DNA from: an uncultured Collinsella sp.
Lineage (GTDB): Bacteria; Actinomycetota; Coriobacteriia; Coriobacteriales; Coriobacteriaceae
Length of the DNA stretch: 31,706 bases
Assembly: GCA_900542085.1 (NCBI GenBank)
Contig: UQMK01000023.1
Location: 1 to 31,706, forward strand
Direction of reading: 5' to 3'
Shown here: one piece after another, positions 7,943-17,295 of the stretch
How positions within the stretch are numbered: the first letter of the stretch is position 1
How the letters are laid out: each line of letters starts with the position of its first letter
The notes under the pieces: generated by a model
Database searches by the model: none
What the model saw: the letters and a program-made list of their open reading frames with translations, nothing else
What the model was told of the DNA's origin: nothing
Made by a program: the position numbers and the translations under genes

Positions 7943-8072
7943 CGCCGGGCCGCTTTGGGTTACTTTCCAAAACATTTCCGCAGGACGCAAAGGGCTCCGC
8001 CGCGCGAAGCGCGCAGCGGAGCCCTTTGCATGTCCGAGGACGTTTTGGAAAGTAACCCAAAGCGGCCCGGCG
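7943..8072 (-). repeat. nested inverted-repeat element, copy A
   Basis: The outer arms 7944-7973 and 8042-8071 are perfectly complementary over 30 bases (31 with the flanking C-G). Inside, 7987-8000 pairs with 8016-8029 (14 bp), and the tip CGCGC-GAA-GCGCG extends it. Two single-sided boxes join the stems: TTTCCAAAACATTTCCGCAG (7964-7983) and the stretch 8029-8051 ending in GAGGACGTTTTGGAAA. The same boxes recur in copy B at 23879-24029 with different paired arms. The element begins 22 bases after the stop codon of the small PFL subunit on the minus strand. No T run follows either hairpin, so it is not a standard intrinsic terminator. Its function is unknown; 3'-end formation, or a small mobile repeat, are the leading ideas. 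Confidence 0.85.
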
Positions 8073-8094
8073 ATCCTGCGGGAGTTAAACCCCT

Positions 8095-8346
8095 TTAGAA
8101 CTTGTCGTGGAAGGTACGCGAAATGACCTCGTCCTGCTGCTCCTTGGTGAGCGTGTGGAAGTTCACGGCATAGCCGGAAACGCGGATGGTCAGCTGCGGG
8201 TACTTCTCGGGGTGAGCCTGAGCGTCGAGCAGCGTCTCACGGTTGAAGACGTTGATGTTCAGGTGGTGGCCACCCTTCTCGGCGTAAGCGTCGAGCATGT
8301 GGACCAGGTTATCGGCCTGGGTCTCGGAAACTTCAGAAACCTTCAT
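8095..8346 (-). CDS. pyruvate formate-lyase glycyl-radical subunit (GrcA-like, stand-alone)
   Basis: An 83-residue protein corresponding to the C-terminal domain of PflB. It contains the glycyl-radical loop RVSGYAVNF (Gly58) followed by LTKEQQDEVISRTF, the usual PFL C-terminus. The segment HHLNINVFNRETLLDAQ matches the stretch of PflB just before that loop. Resembling E. coli YfiD/GrcA in kind, it is shorter and lacks YfiD's own N-terminus. The upstream gene encodes a PFL chain without this domain, so this protein is probably an obligatory subunit rather than a repair spare. The frame continues to 8391, but AAGGAG lies eight bases upstream of the ATG at 8346. The 683 and 83 residues add up to 766, close to the 760 of E. 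coli PflB. Confidence 0.92.
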   Translation of the reverse strand: MKVSEVSETQADNLVHMLDAYAEKGGHHLNINVFNRETLLDAQAHPEKYPQLTIRVSGYAVNFHTLTKEQQDEVISRTFHDKF

Positions 8347-8369
8347 AATGTGTCTCCTTCGATTAATAG

Positions 8370-8430
8370 GCGCCGGCCGAAACCGGCGCACTAATCAGTA
8401 ATCGTTATTGTTAGTATAGCACTAACAATA
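8370..8430 (-). other. two intercistronic hairpins between the split PFL genes
   Basis: TATTGTTAGT (8406-8415) pairs with ACTAACAATA (8421-8430), a 10-bp stem beginning one base after the catalytic-subunit stop codon. A GC-rich stem GCGCCGG/CCGGCGC (8370-8389) follows. Neither is trailed by a T run on the minus strand. They could protect or separate the two messages and thereby set the ratio of the two chains. Confidence 0.7.
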
Positions 8431-8431
8431 G

Positions 8432-10483
<2,052 letters not shown>

Positions 10484-10713
10484 TGTGTAACCACGCTCCT
10501 AGTTACGTGTAATGCGGCGCTCTCTCACACCGCTGCTTATTGAATTCTTGAATTTTCGGTTTGCACTACCGGCTTCTTCCGTTCTTCATCACACGTTGGT
10601 GCAGGGAAAAACGTTTGTCCACCTTGGAACTGCAACCCAAAACCCAAGATTTCACCCGTTTGAGAAGGATAACATAGCCACCCCCTTCATCAGGGCTGTT
10701 ATATGTTTCTTTT

Positions 10714-10740
10714 TTTATACCATTAGGGCGTTTTTAACAA
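10714..10740 (-). promoter_or_regulatory. candidate pfl promoter
   Basis: On the minus strand -10 TATAAA (10714-10719) and -35-like TTGTTA (10735-10740) are 15 bases apart, shorter than ideal. This would give a leader of about 225 bases before pflB. I found no clear FNR, Rex or CRP dyad around it. The rest of the 551-bp gap 10484-11034 holds the dyads and repeats listed separately. Confidence 0.35.
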
Positions 10741-10823
10741 ATCCGCAGGAAATGCGAGCGCGAACAACTACCGTTCACCGATTTGTTTGATATTTTCCCT
10801 TGCCTTTATACGACGTTCACTCT

Positions 10824-10853
10824 AGCTGTTATGCCAGCTTTATCAGGATAAAG
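10824..10853. promoter_or_regulatory. two overlapping dyads in the pfl-marR gap
   Basis: CTTTATC-AG-GATAAAG (10838-10853) is a perfect 16-bp palindrome of operator size. AGCTG-TTATGC-CAGCT (10824-10839) overlaps its left end by two bases. The bound protein is unknown; the site lies between divergently transcribed pflB and marR, so either gene could be its target. Confidence 0.45.
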
Positions 10854-10861
10854 TACCTCTG

Positions 10862-10968
10862 AGTAGGTTTTGGGACATGCCCAGAGATCTACCCCTGGCT
10901 TTGCTGATACCGACGGTGCACGGAGGTCGCCTAAAGGTAGTTTTCTAGGCATGACCCAAAAATCTACC
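10862..10968. repeat. pair of about 32-bp repeats in inverted orientation
   Basis: Copy 1 at 10862-10893 and copy 2 at 10936-10968 match after reverse-complementing one of them, with one gap and about six substitutions. The shared pattern runs GTAG, TTTTGGG, CATGCC, AGA, CTACC. Each copy also has GTAG and CTAC at its own ends, so it is itself weakly palindromic. They lie 42 bp apart in the gap between pflB and marR. A binding site or a dispersed palindromic repeat are both possible. Confidence 0.6.
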
Positions 10969-10994
10969 GTATAGAGTGCGCGTGCAAGGGTATC

Positions 10995-11043
10995 ATCTTC
11001 CACCGAAAATAGTTTCTACTGTTAGGGGTTTTCGGTGGAAGAT
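10995..11043 (+). promoter_or_regulatory. inverted repeat enclosing the marR ribosome site and start codon
   Basis: ATCTTCCACCGAAAA (10995-11009) is the exact reverse complement of 11029-11043, with a 19-base loop. The likely ribosome site TTAGGGG lies in the loop and the GTG start codon (11035) in the right arm. It could act as an RNA hairpin limiting translation or as paired half-sites for MarR itself. Confidence 0.7.
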
Positions 11044-11484
11044 ACCGATTTCCATGAGCTTGGGCGTCAGCTCCTTACCGAGTTCGGCAGCATGCATCAG
11101 CGCATTTCGCGCTTTGCGGACAAAGCCCTCGGCGGCGAGATGGCCGTCATGCGCGCTCTCATGCTCGCTGGCGGTTCGCTCACGCCGAGTGAACTTGCCA
11201 ATCGTGCCTGGGTCTCGAGCGCCCGCATCGCCAATATCTTGCGCGCCCTCGAGGCCAAGGGTTGGATTGAGCGCGAGCACTCAAAGACCGACCGTCGTCG
11301 CGTACACGTCATAGTGACCGACAAGGGATTCCAGGATCTCGAAATCAAACGTCGGGAATTCGAGGCCCGCACTGCGGCTTTCCTCGAGCAGCTCGGCGAA
11401 ACAGATACCCAAGAGATGGTGCGCCTTCTTAGGCGTGCCAACGAAATTATCGACCGCAATCAAGAAAGGAGAGATGCCGAGTGA
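11035..11484 (+). CDS. MarR-family transcriptional regulator of the ABC exporter
   Basis: A 149-residue winged-helix regulator. Residues about 30-100 carry the MarR DNA-binding fold: GGSLTPSELANRAWVSSARIANI (recognition region), then the wing LEAKGWIEREHSKTDRRRVHVIVTDKG with the conserved DRR turn. The flanking helices would form the dimer interface. The start is a GTG, seven bases after TTAGGGG; it lies within a perfect inverted repeat, which is likely to be a control element. Its stop codon overlaps the start of the first exporter gene (GTGA), so regulator and exporter are translationally coupled. By analogy with MarR-exporter operons it probably represses the operon and responds to a drug-like ligand; that ligand is unknown. 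Confidence 0.9.
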   Translation: MEDTDFHELGRQLLTEFGSMHQRISRFADKALGGEMAVMRALMLAGGSLTPSELANRAWVSSARIANILRALEAKGWIEREHSKTDRRRVHVIVTDKGFQDLEIKRREFEARTAAFLEQLGETDTQEMVRLLRRANEIIDRNQERRDAE

Positions 11485-13847
11485 GGATTCTCAAGCTCTT
11501 TAAAAAGCATGTCCTGGCACTGTTCGCAGCTATCGTGCTTATCGTAATCAGCTGCAACGCCGATCTGGCGCTGCCTACCTATATGAGCGACATCGTCGAC
11601 GTGGGCGTGCAGCAAGGCGGCATTGCCTCGCCCGTGCCCGACACCATTCGCGCCGAATCGCTCGACGACCTCGAACTCTTTATGAGCGCCAAGGACGCCA
11701 AGGCTGTGGAGGCCGTGTTTGGCAAGGCTGACAAAAACGGCATTCGAACGTACAAGGGTATCGAGGAAGAGCGTGCCGATGGAGGCAAGATTGCCGACAT
11801 TATGAGCCTGCCCGAAACTGTCGTTCTTTCGCTCAACCAGGGCATTGACGCCAACTCCATGGGCGACATGATGGGTTCGTCCAGCGAGAAAGACAACAAC
11901 GCTGCCCAGGCCATGCCCACCCCCGAGCAGATGGCTGCCATGACACCCGAACAGCTCGCCGAGATGCAGCAGAAGGCCGCAGCGGCGCAGAACATGCAAA
12001 AGCAGATTGATGCCGACGGCGGCAAGATCACCATGAAGGGCCTGCGTCTAGGCGTTGAAGGCGGCCTAATCGACCAGGGCAAGCTCGTCGAGGGCGCCAA
12101 CGAGATGGCTGACAAAATGGGCTCCATGTCGGGCTCCATCGTCACTCAGCGCGCCGTGAGCTATGTACAGGACGAGTACAAGGCACAAGGCATCGACCCC
12201 GCCGACGTGCAGAACGCCTACCTGGGCCGCATGGCGACCACGATGTTTGGTCTGTGTCTGGTGTCGCTGGTCGCCACCATCCTGACCGGCGCCGTGGCTT
12301 CGCGCACCGCCTGCTCCATTGCCCGCGACCTGCGCCGCGAAACCTTCAACAAGGTTATGCACTTCTCGCCGGCCGAGGTGGGCAAGTTTAGTCAGGCCTC
12401 GCTCATCACTCGCTGCACCAACGACATTCAGCAGATTCAGATGGCCGCAACCCTGTTTATCCGCATGTGCCTGATGGCCCCCGTCATGGGCATCGTCGCC
12501 GTCATGCGCGTCCTGGCCAACCACACCGGCCTGGAGTGGACCATCGCCGTGGCCATCATCGCGGTCTCTGCCGTCGTCGGCGTGCTCATGGGCCTCACCA
12601 TGCCCAAGTTCAAAAAGATGCAGGGCTTTGTGGACCGCGTGAACCTTACCGCCCGCGAACTGCTCGACGGCCTTATGCCCATCCGCTCGTTCAACCGCGA
12701 GGAGCATGAGCTCGAGCGTTTTGACAAGGCTTCGCTCGACCTGATGACCACGCAGCTCTACACCAACCGCGCCATGAGCTTTATGATGCCGCTCATGATG
12801 CTGGTCATGAATTGCATCACCGTGCTCATCGTCTGGTTTGGCGCGCAGGGCGTGTCCGACGGCGTAATGCAGGTCGGCAACATGATGGCGTTTATCTCCT
12901 ACACCATGCAGATCGTCATGGCGTTTATGATCCTCACCATGGTTTCGGTCATCCTGCCCCGCGCCGAGGTCGCAGCCGAGCGCGTGGAAGAGGTCATCAC
13001 CTGCCCCACGAGCATCAACGACCCCACCTCGCCCAAACTGCCCGCTGCCAGCGCGCCGCGCGGCGAGCTCACCTTCCGTGACGTGAGCTTCCAGTATCCC
13101 GATGCCCGCGCCGACGTCATCAGCGGCGTGAACTTCACCACGCATGCCGGTCAGATGCTCGGCATCATTGGCTCCACGGGCTCGGGCAAATCCACGCTCG
13201 TGCAACTGATTCCGCGCTTATACGACGTCACGGGCGGCAGTATTTCGCTCGACGGCATCGACGTGCGCGACATGACCCTTTCCGAGCTTCGCCGCCGCAT
13301 TGGCTACATCCCGCAGCAGGGTCGCCTGTTCTCGGGCACCGTCGAGAGCAACCTCAAGTTTGCCGGCGACATGGTGAGCGATGATGACATGCACCGGGCG
13401 GCACGCATCGCCCAGGCCGAGGACTTTATCGCCGAGCGCGAGAGCGGCTACGACTCCCCCATCAGCCAGGGCGGTTCCAATGTTTCGGGCGGTCAGCGCC
13501 AGCGTCTGGCCATCGCCCGCGCGTTGGCCAAAAAGCCCGAGGTCGTGGTGTTCGATGACTCGTTTAGCGCCCTCGACTACAAGACCGACGCGCGTCTGCG
13601 CGAAGAGCTGGCCAAAAACGTTACCGACGCCGCACTCGTGGTCGTGGCCCAGCGCATCGCGACCATCATGCACGCCGATCAAATCATCGTGCTCGACGAC
13701 GGCCACGTAGTGGGCACCGGCACGCACGAGGAGCTGCTGCGCAGCTGCCCGGCGTACCTGGAGATCGCACAGTCGCAGCTTTCCGCCGAGGAGCTGGGGC
13801 TTACCCAAGAAGAAATTGCAGCCGTCATGGAAGGAGGCGAGCGCTGA
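11481..13847 (+). CDS. ABC exporter half-transporter 1 (degenerate ATPase site, large extracellular insert)
   Basis: A 788-residue fusion of membrane domain and nucleotide-binding domain, type IV ABC exporter. TM1 (about residues 9-30) ends in LALPTYMSDIVDVGVQQGG. About 190 residues then follow before TM2 (about 256-277); this insert should be outside the cell and has a Met/Gln/Ala-rich segment (near residues 135-175). Remaining helices end near 500. The ATPase has Walker A GSTGSGKST (about 564-572), canonical signature VSGGQ (about 669), but FDDSFSALD at Walker B, with Asp replacing the catalytic Glu. That is the degenerate-site pattern of heterodimeric exporters such as TM287/288 and BmrCD. 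It starts at GTG overlapping marR and overlaps the next gene by one base. The substrate is unknown. Confidence 0.92.
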   Translation: MRILKLFKKHVLALFAAIVLIVISCNADLALPTYMSDIVDVGVQQGGIASPVPDTIRAESLDDLELFMSAKDAKAVEAVFGKADKNGIRTYKGIEEERADGGKIADIMSLPETVVLSLNQGIDANSMGDMMGSSSEKDNNAAQAMPTPEQMAAMTPEQLAEMQQKAAAAQNMQKQIDADGGKITMKGLRLGVEGGLIDQGKLVEGANEMADKMGSMSGSIVTQRAVSYVQDEYKAQGIDPADVQNAYLGRMATTMFGLCLVSLVATILTGAVASRTACSIARDLRRETFNKVMHFSPAEVGKFSQASLITRCTNDIQQIQMAATLFIRMCLMAPVMGIVAVMRVLANHTGLEWTIAVAIIAVSAVVGVLMGLTMPKFKKMQGFVDRVNLTARELLDGLMPIRSFNREEHELERFDKASLDLMTTQLYTNRAMSFMMPLMMLVMNCITVLIVWFGAQGVSDGVMQVGNMMAFISYTMQIVMAFMILTMVSVILPRAEVAAERVEEVITCPTSINDPTSPKLPAASAPRGELTFRDVSFQYPDARADVISGVNFTTHAGQMLGIIGSTGSGKSTLVQLIPRLYDVTGGSISLDGIDVRDMTLSELRRRIGYIPQQGRLFSGTVESNLKFAGDMVSDDDMHRAARIAQAEDFIAERESGYDSPISQGGSNVSGGQRQRLAIARALAKKPEVVVFDDSFSALDYKTDARLREELAKNVTDAALVVVAQRIATIMHADQIIVLDDGHVVGTGTHEELLRSCPAYLEIAQSQLSAEELGLTQEEIAAVMEGGER

Positions 13848-15694
13848 TGGCAGACGAGACCAAGACTCAGATTCCCAAGCCCACCCGTCAGCGTGGTCCC
13901 ATGGGCCGCATGCGTCGCGGCGAAAAGGCCAAGGACTTTAAGGGCACCATGAGGCAGCTGCTCGGCTATATCGGCCAGCACAAGATTGCCGTGTTTGCCG
14001 CCGTCGCCTTTGCCGTGTGCTCGGTCATCTTTAACATTGTGGGACCCAAGGTGCTCGGCCAGGTTACGACCAAGCTGTTCGAAGGCCTGGTCGCCAAGGT
14101 CAACGGCACCGGCGACGTTGACTTTGGCTGGATCGCCAAGACGCTCGGCTTTTTGCTCTGCCTGTATCTGGCAAGCTCTGTTTGCAGCCTGATCCAGGGC
14201 TGGCTCATGACCGGCGTCACGCAAAAGATTTGTTATCGCATGCGCAAGGAGATCGCCGCCAAGATCGCCGTCGTGCCAATGAGCTACTTTAACGGACACA
14301 GCAAGGGCGACGTGCTCAGCCGCATCACCAACGACGTCGATACGCTGGGTCAGTCGCTCAACCAGAGCGTGACACAGCTCATCACGTCGGTGACGCAGAT
14401 TATCGGCGTGCTCGTCATGATGCTGTCGATCAGCCTGCCGCTCACCGGCGTCACCGTGCTCACGCTGCCGGCCGCCGCGATTATCCTGGCCGTGATGATT
14501 CACTTCTCGCAGCCGTACTTCCGAGAGCAGCAGCAGGTTCTGGGCGCCGTCAACGGCATTATCGAGGAAGACTTTGCCGGCCAGAATGTCATTCAGGTGT
14601 TCGACCGCGCCGAGGCCTCGATCGAGGAGTTCGACCGTCAAAACGACCGCCTCTTTATTAGTGGCTGGCGCTCGCAGTTCCTGTCGGGCCTGATGATGCC
14701 GCTTATGAGCCTGGTGGGCAACATGGGCTACGTGGGCGTCGTCGTGGTGGGCGCGCAGCTCGCGCTGACCGGCAATGCCACGCCCGGCGACATCCAGAGC
14801 TTTATCCAGTACGTTCGCAACTTTACGCAACCCGTACAGCAGCTGGGCAACGTGAGCAACACGATGCAGTCGATGGCCGCCGCCACCGAGCGTGTGTTTG
14901 AGTTCCTCGCCGCGCCCGAAGAGGAGCAGAAGGCCGACGCGCAGATCCCCGAGAAGCGCCCCGGCCACGTGGAGTTCGACCACGTCAAGTTTGGCTACAC
15001 GCCCGACAAGACCATCATCCACGACTTTAGCTGCGAGGCGCAGCCCGGCCAGACCATCGCCATCGTCGGCCCCACCGGCGCTGGCAAGACCACGCTCATT
15101 AAGCTGCTGCAGCGCTTTTACGATGTGGACGGCGGCTCGCTGCGCGTCGAGGGCATCGACGTGCGCGACTGGGACCGCGCGGCGCTGCGCGGCGAGTTCG
15201 CTATGGTGCTGCAGGATACCTGGCTGTTTAACGGCACCATCCGCGAGAACATCCGCTACGGACGTCCCGATGCAAGCGATGCTGAAGTCGAGGCCGCCGC
15301 ACGCGCCGCACGCTGCGACCACTTTATCCATACGCTCGCCGGCGGCTACGACTTTATGATCAACGAGGAGGGCACCAACCTGTCGCAGGGCCAGCGCCAG
15401 CTCGTGACCATCGCCCGTGCCATTTTGGCCGACCGCCCGGCGCTGATTCTGGACGAGGCGACCTCCAACGTGGATACCCGCACCGAGGAGCTTATCCAGC
15501 GCGCCATGGATGCGCTGATGCAGGGCCGCACGAGCTTTGTCATCGCACACCGCCTGTCCACGATCCGCAACGCCGACGTGATCTTGGTGATTCGCGACGG
15601 CGACATCGTCGAGAAGGGCACGCATGACGAGCTGCTCGCCCAGGGCGGTTTCTACGCCGACCTATACAACTCGCAGTTCGACGAGGCGGCGTAA
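13847..15694 (+). CDS. ABC exporter half-transporter 2 (catalytic ATPase site)
   Basis: A 615-residue ABC exporter subunit with a Lys/Arg-rich cytoplasmic N-terminus (about 45 residues), six predicted helices between about 50 and 340, and an ATPase domain. Walker A is GPTGAGKTT (about 408-416). Walker B ILDEATSNVD has the catalytic Glu, but the signature is LSQGQ instead of LSGGQ. The pair is therefore complementary: subunit 1 gives the intact signature and subunit 2 the intact Walker B Glu, making one consensus and one degenerate ATP site. TGATG couples it to the previous gene and AAGGAGG lies nine bases upstream. A strong terminator follows 30 bases after the stop. Likely exports a drug, lipid or peptide. 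Confidence 0.93.
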   Translation: MADETKTQIPKPTRQRGPMGRMRRGEKAKDFKGTMRQLLGYIGQHKIAVFAAVAFAVCSVIFNIVGPKVLGQVTTKLFEGLVAKVNGTGDVDFGWIAKTLGFLLCLYLASSVCSLIQGWLMTGVTQKICYRMRKEIAAKIAVVPMSYFNGHSKGDVLSRITNDVDTLGQSLNQSVTQLITSVTQIIGVLVMMLSISLPLTGVTVLTLPAAAIILAVMIHFSQPYFREQQQVLGAVNGIIEEDFAGQNVIQVFDRAEASIEEFDRQNDRLFISGWRSQFLSGLMMPLMSLVGNMGYVGVVVVGAQLALTGNATPGDIQSFIQYVRNFTQPVQQLGNVSNTMQSMAAATERVFEFLAAPEEEQKADAQIPEKRPGHVEFDHVKFGYTPDKTIIHDFSCEAQPGQTIAIVGPTGAGKTTLIKLLQRFYDVDGGSLRVEGIDVRDWDRAALRGEFAMVLQDTWLFNGTIRENIRYGRPDASDAEVEAAARAARCDHFIHTLAGGYDFMINEEGTNLSQGQRQLVTIARAILADRPALILDEATSNVDTRTEELIQRAMDALMQGRTSFVIAHRLSTIRNADVILVIRDGDIVEKGTHDELLAQGGFYADLYNSQFDEAA

Positions 15695-15724
15695 CAACCG
15701 GCGGCAAACAACCGCAATACCCAA

Positions 15725-15760
15725 AAAACGGGGGCGCAGAATGAACTGCGCCCCCGTTTT
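15725..15760 (+). terminator. strong intrinsic terminator after the ABC exporter operon
   Basis: AAAACGGGGGCGCAG (15725-15739) pairs perfectly with 15746-15760 across the loop AATGAA, ending in TTTT. A-rich sequence on the left makes it potentially bidirectional, but no minus-strand gene ends here. Confidence 0.93.
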
Positions 15761-15820
15761 GTGTCCTTTGGGCCTCGAAACGCCTCCCCTGGGACCTGAT
15801 TGACGCTCCCCCTCAAGGCT

Positions 15821-16054
15821 CCGTGGGCAAAAAATGGCAAATATGAGTGCTGTTACCAGTTTAGTAACAGCCAAAACTGCCCCAAACGACGTCTTTGAGG
15901 CCTAGATATGCCTTCAAATTGATCAAAACGCCCGGTAGCATGCTTCTGTGCGCCAACGTTAATGAACATATTTACTGTTGTGTCTATTATCTTGTAAGGT
16001 CGATATGATACTAAGCTAGCAACAGTACTCATATTTGCCATTTTTTGTCCACGG
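15821..16054 (+). repeat. 234-bp element with 34-bp inverted ends
   Basis: The left end 15821-15854 and right end 16021-16054 match as reverse complements at 32 of 34 positions. Both mismatches are G-U pairs if the plus strand is transcribed. The left end continues into a second hairpin, GCTGTTAC/GTAACAGC (15849-15856 with 15864-15871). The 166-bp interior shows no convincing coding sequence. There is no transposase and no clear target-site duplication. It may be a MITE-like repeat or the gene for a structured RNA. It ends 127 bp upstream of the aroF -35 box. The 570-bp gap 15695-16263 otherwise holds only the terminator and promoter listed. Confidence 0.7.
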
Positions 16055-16152
16055 GGTATGCCGCAGGAGATCCAACTTGCTCCAGCGTGCCGTACGCCGG
16101 TCCTCCCCTTCCGGCGAGTGCCGACATTTCCCCAGATAAAACCGACCAAAAT

Positions 16153-16237
16153 AAACCTGTCCCTTTTCGGCAGGTTTCGCTTGCACTTTAGCGTGCGACA
16201 GCGGATAATGCCGAACACTCGACAATACGTTTATTGT
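16153..16237 (+). promoter_or_regulatory. DAHP synthase promoter and leader dyad
   Basis: -35 TTGCAC (16181-16186) and -10 GATAAT (16204-16209) are 17 bases apart, giving a start near 16216. Just upstream AAACCTG (16153) and CAGGTTT (ending 16177) form a small hairpin. Within the leader ACAATA-CGTT-TATTGT (16222-16237) is a perfect dyad placed where a repressor would block elongation. No T-box, trp-type leader peptide or recognisable TyrR/TrpR box was seen. Confidence 0.65.
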
Positions 16238-16263
16238 TCTTTCTATAGATTGAGGAGGCCCCT

Positions 16264-17295
16264 ATGGCCATGGAATTCAAACGCAAGTTGCCAATCCCCA
16301 TGGAGATCCGCGAGGAAATGCCGCTTTCTGCCGAGCTTACCGCCAAAAAGCAGGCATTTGACGCCGAGGTCGCCAAAGTCTTTACCGGCGAGGACGCACG
16401 TAAGGTGCTCATCATCGGCCCGTGCTCTGCCGACCGCGAGGATTCAGTGCTTGAGTACATGAACCGACTGGCCAAGACCGCCGAGGAGGTCAAGGACAAG
16501 CTCATCATCATTCCGCGCGTCTACACCAACAAGCCGCGCACCAAGGGCACCGGCTACAAAGGCCTGCTGCACAACCCCGACCCCGAGGCGCCCGATGACC
16601 TGCTCGAAGGCGTTAAGGCCATTCGCCATATGCACCTGCGCGTCATCGAGGAGACCGGTTTCTTTACCGCCGACGAGATGCTCTACCCGTCCAACTACCA
16701 GTACCTCGTCGACCTGCTGAGCTATGTTGCCGTGGGCGCGCGCTCGGTCGAAAACCAGGAGCATCGCCTGGTGTCGAGCGGCATTTCGGTGCCCGTCGGC
16801 ATGAAAAATCCCACCGCTGGTTCCACCACCGTCATGCTCAACTCCATCTACGCTGCCCAGGCACATCAGAGCTTTATCTTCCGCAACTGGGAAGTTGAGT
16901 GCGACGGCAATCCGCTCGCACACGCCGTCATGCGTGGCTACATCGGTCTCGACGGTCGCACCTACCCCAACTACCACTACGAGCACCTGGAGCGCCTGGC
17001 CGAGCGCTATACCGAGCATGCCGGCTACGCCAACCCGGCGGCGGTCATCGACTGCAACCACGACAACTCGGGCAAGCGTCCACTGGAGCAGTATCGCATT
17101 TGCAAAGAGGTGCTCGACAGCTGCCGCCGCAACGATTCCATCTCCAAGCTGGTCAAGGGCTTTATGATCGAGTCCTACCTGGAGGATGGCAACCAGCCGG
17201 TCGATGGCGGCGTCTTTGGCAAGTCGATCACCGACCCGTGCCTGGGCTGGGAAAAGACCGACTACCTCATCCACGAGATCGCGGAGCGTATTTAG
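16264..17295 (+). CDS. aroF: 3-deoxy-7-phosphoheptulonate (DAHP) synthase, class I
   Basis: Condenses phosphoenolpyruvate with erythrose 4-phosphate, the entry to the shikimate pathway. The 343-residue length and sequence fit the AroF/G/H (type I-alpha) family. IIGPCSADRED carries the metal-binding Cys54. PRVYTNKPRTKGTGYKG is the PEP-binding segment, VGMKNPTAGS and DCNHDNSGK (metal His) follow, and FMIESYLEDGNQ precedes the final metal ligands in KSITDPCLGW. The best start is ATG 16264, five bases after GAGGAGG; a second ATG two codons on is also possible. It appears monocistronic, with its own promoter and a structured 3' region. Which aromatic amino acid inhibits it cannot be told from this reading, so the symbol denotes the family. 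Confidence 0.93.
   Translation: MAMEFKRKLPIPMEIREEMPLSAELTAKKQAFDAEVAKVFTGEDARKVLIIGPCSADREDSVLEYMNRLAKTAEEVKDKLIIIPRVYTNKPRTKGTGYKGLLHNPDPEAPDDLLEGVKAIRHMHLRVIEETGFFTADEMLYPSNYQYLVDLLSYVAVGARSVENQEHRLVSSGISVPVGMKNPTAGSTTVMLNSIYAAQAHQSFIFRNWEVECDGNPLAHAVMRGYIGLDGRTYPNYHYEHLERLAERYTEHAGYANPAAVIDCNHDNSGKRPLEQYRICKEVLDSCRRNDSISKLVKGFMIESYLEDGNQPVDGGVFGKSITDPCLGWEKTDYLIHEIAERI

Noticed and set aside
7943..8072. Ordinary intrinsic terminator for the inner hairpin of element A
   Set aside because: Neither strand has a T run after the inner or outer stem. Termination by another mechanism remains possible.
15821..16054. Insertion sequence
   Set aside because: The 234-bp unit has no transposase frame and I found no target-site duplication at its ends.
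15853..16225. Minus-strand open frames of 121 and 69 residues inside and beside the 234-bp inverted-repeat element
   Set aside because: They run through the repeat arm and the aroF promoter, lack ribosome sites and have no recognisable domain; composition is that of non-coding DNA.
16153..16263. T-box or tryptophan-type attenuator in front of DAHP synthase
   Set aside because: No T-box sequence, no leader peptide with Trp/Phe/Tyr codons and no terminator with a U tract were found between the promoter and the start codon.
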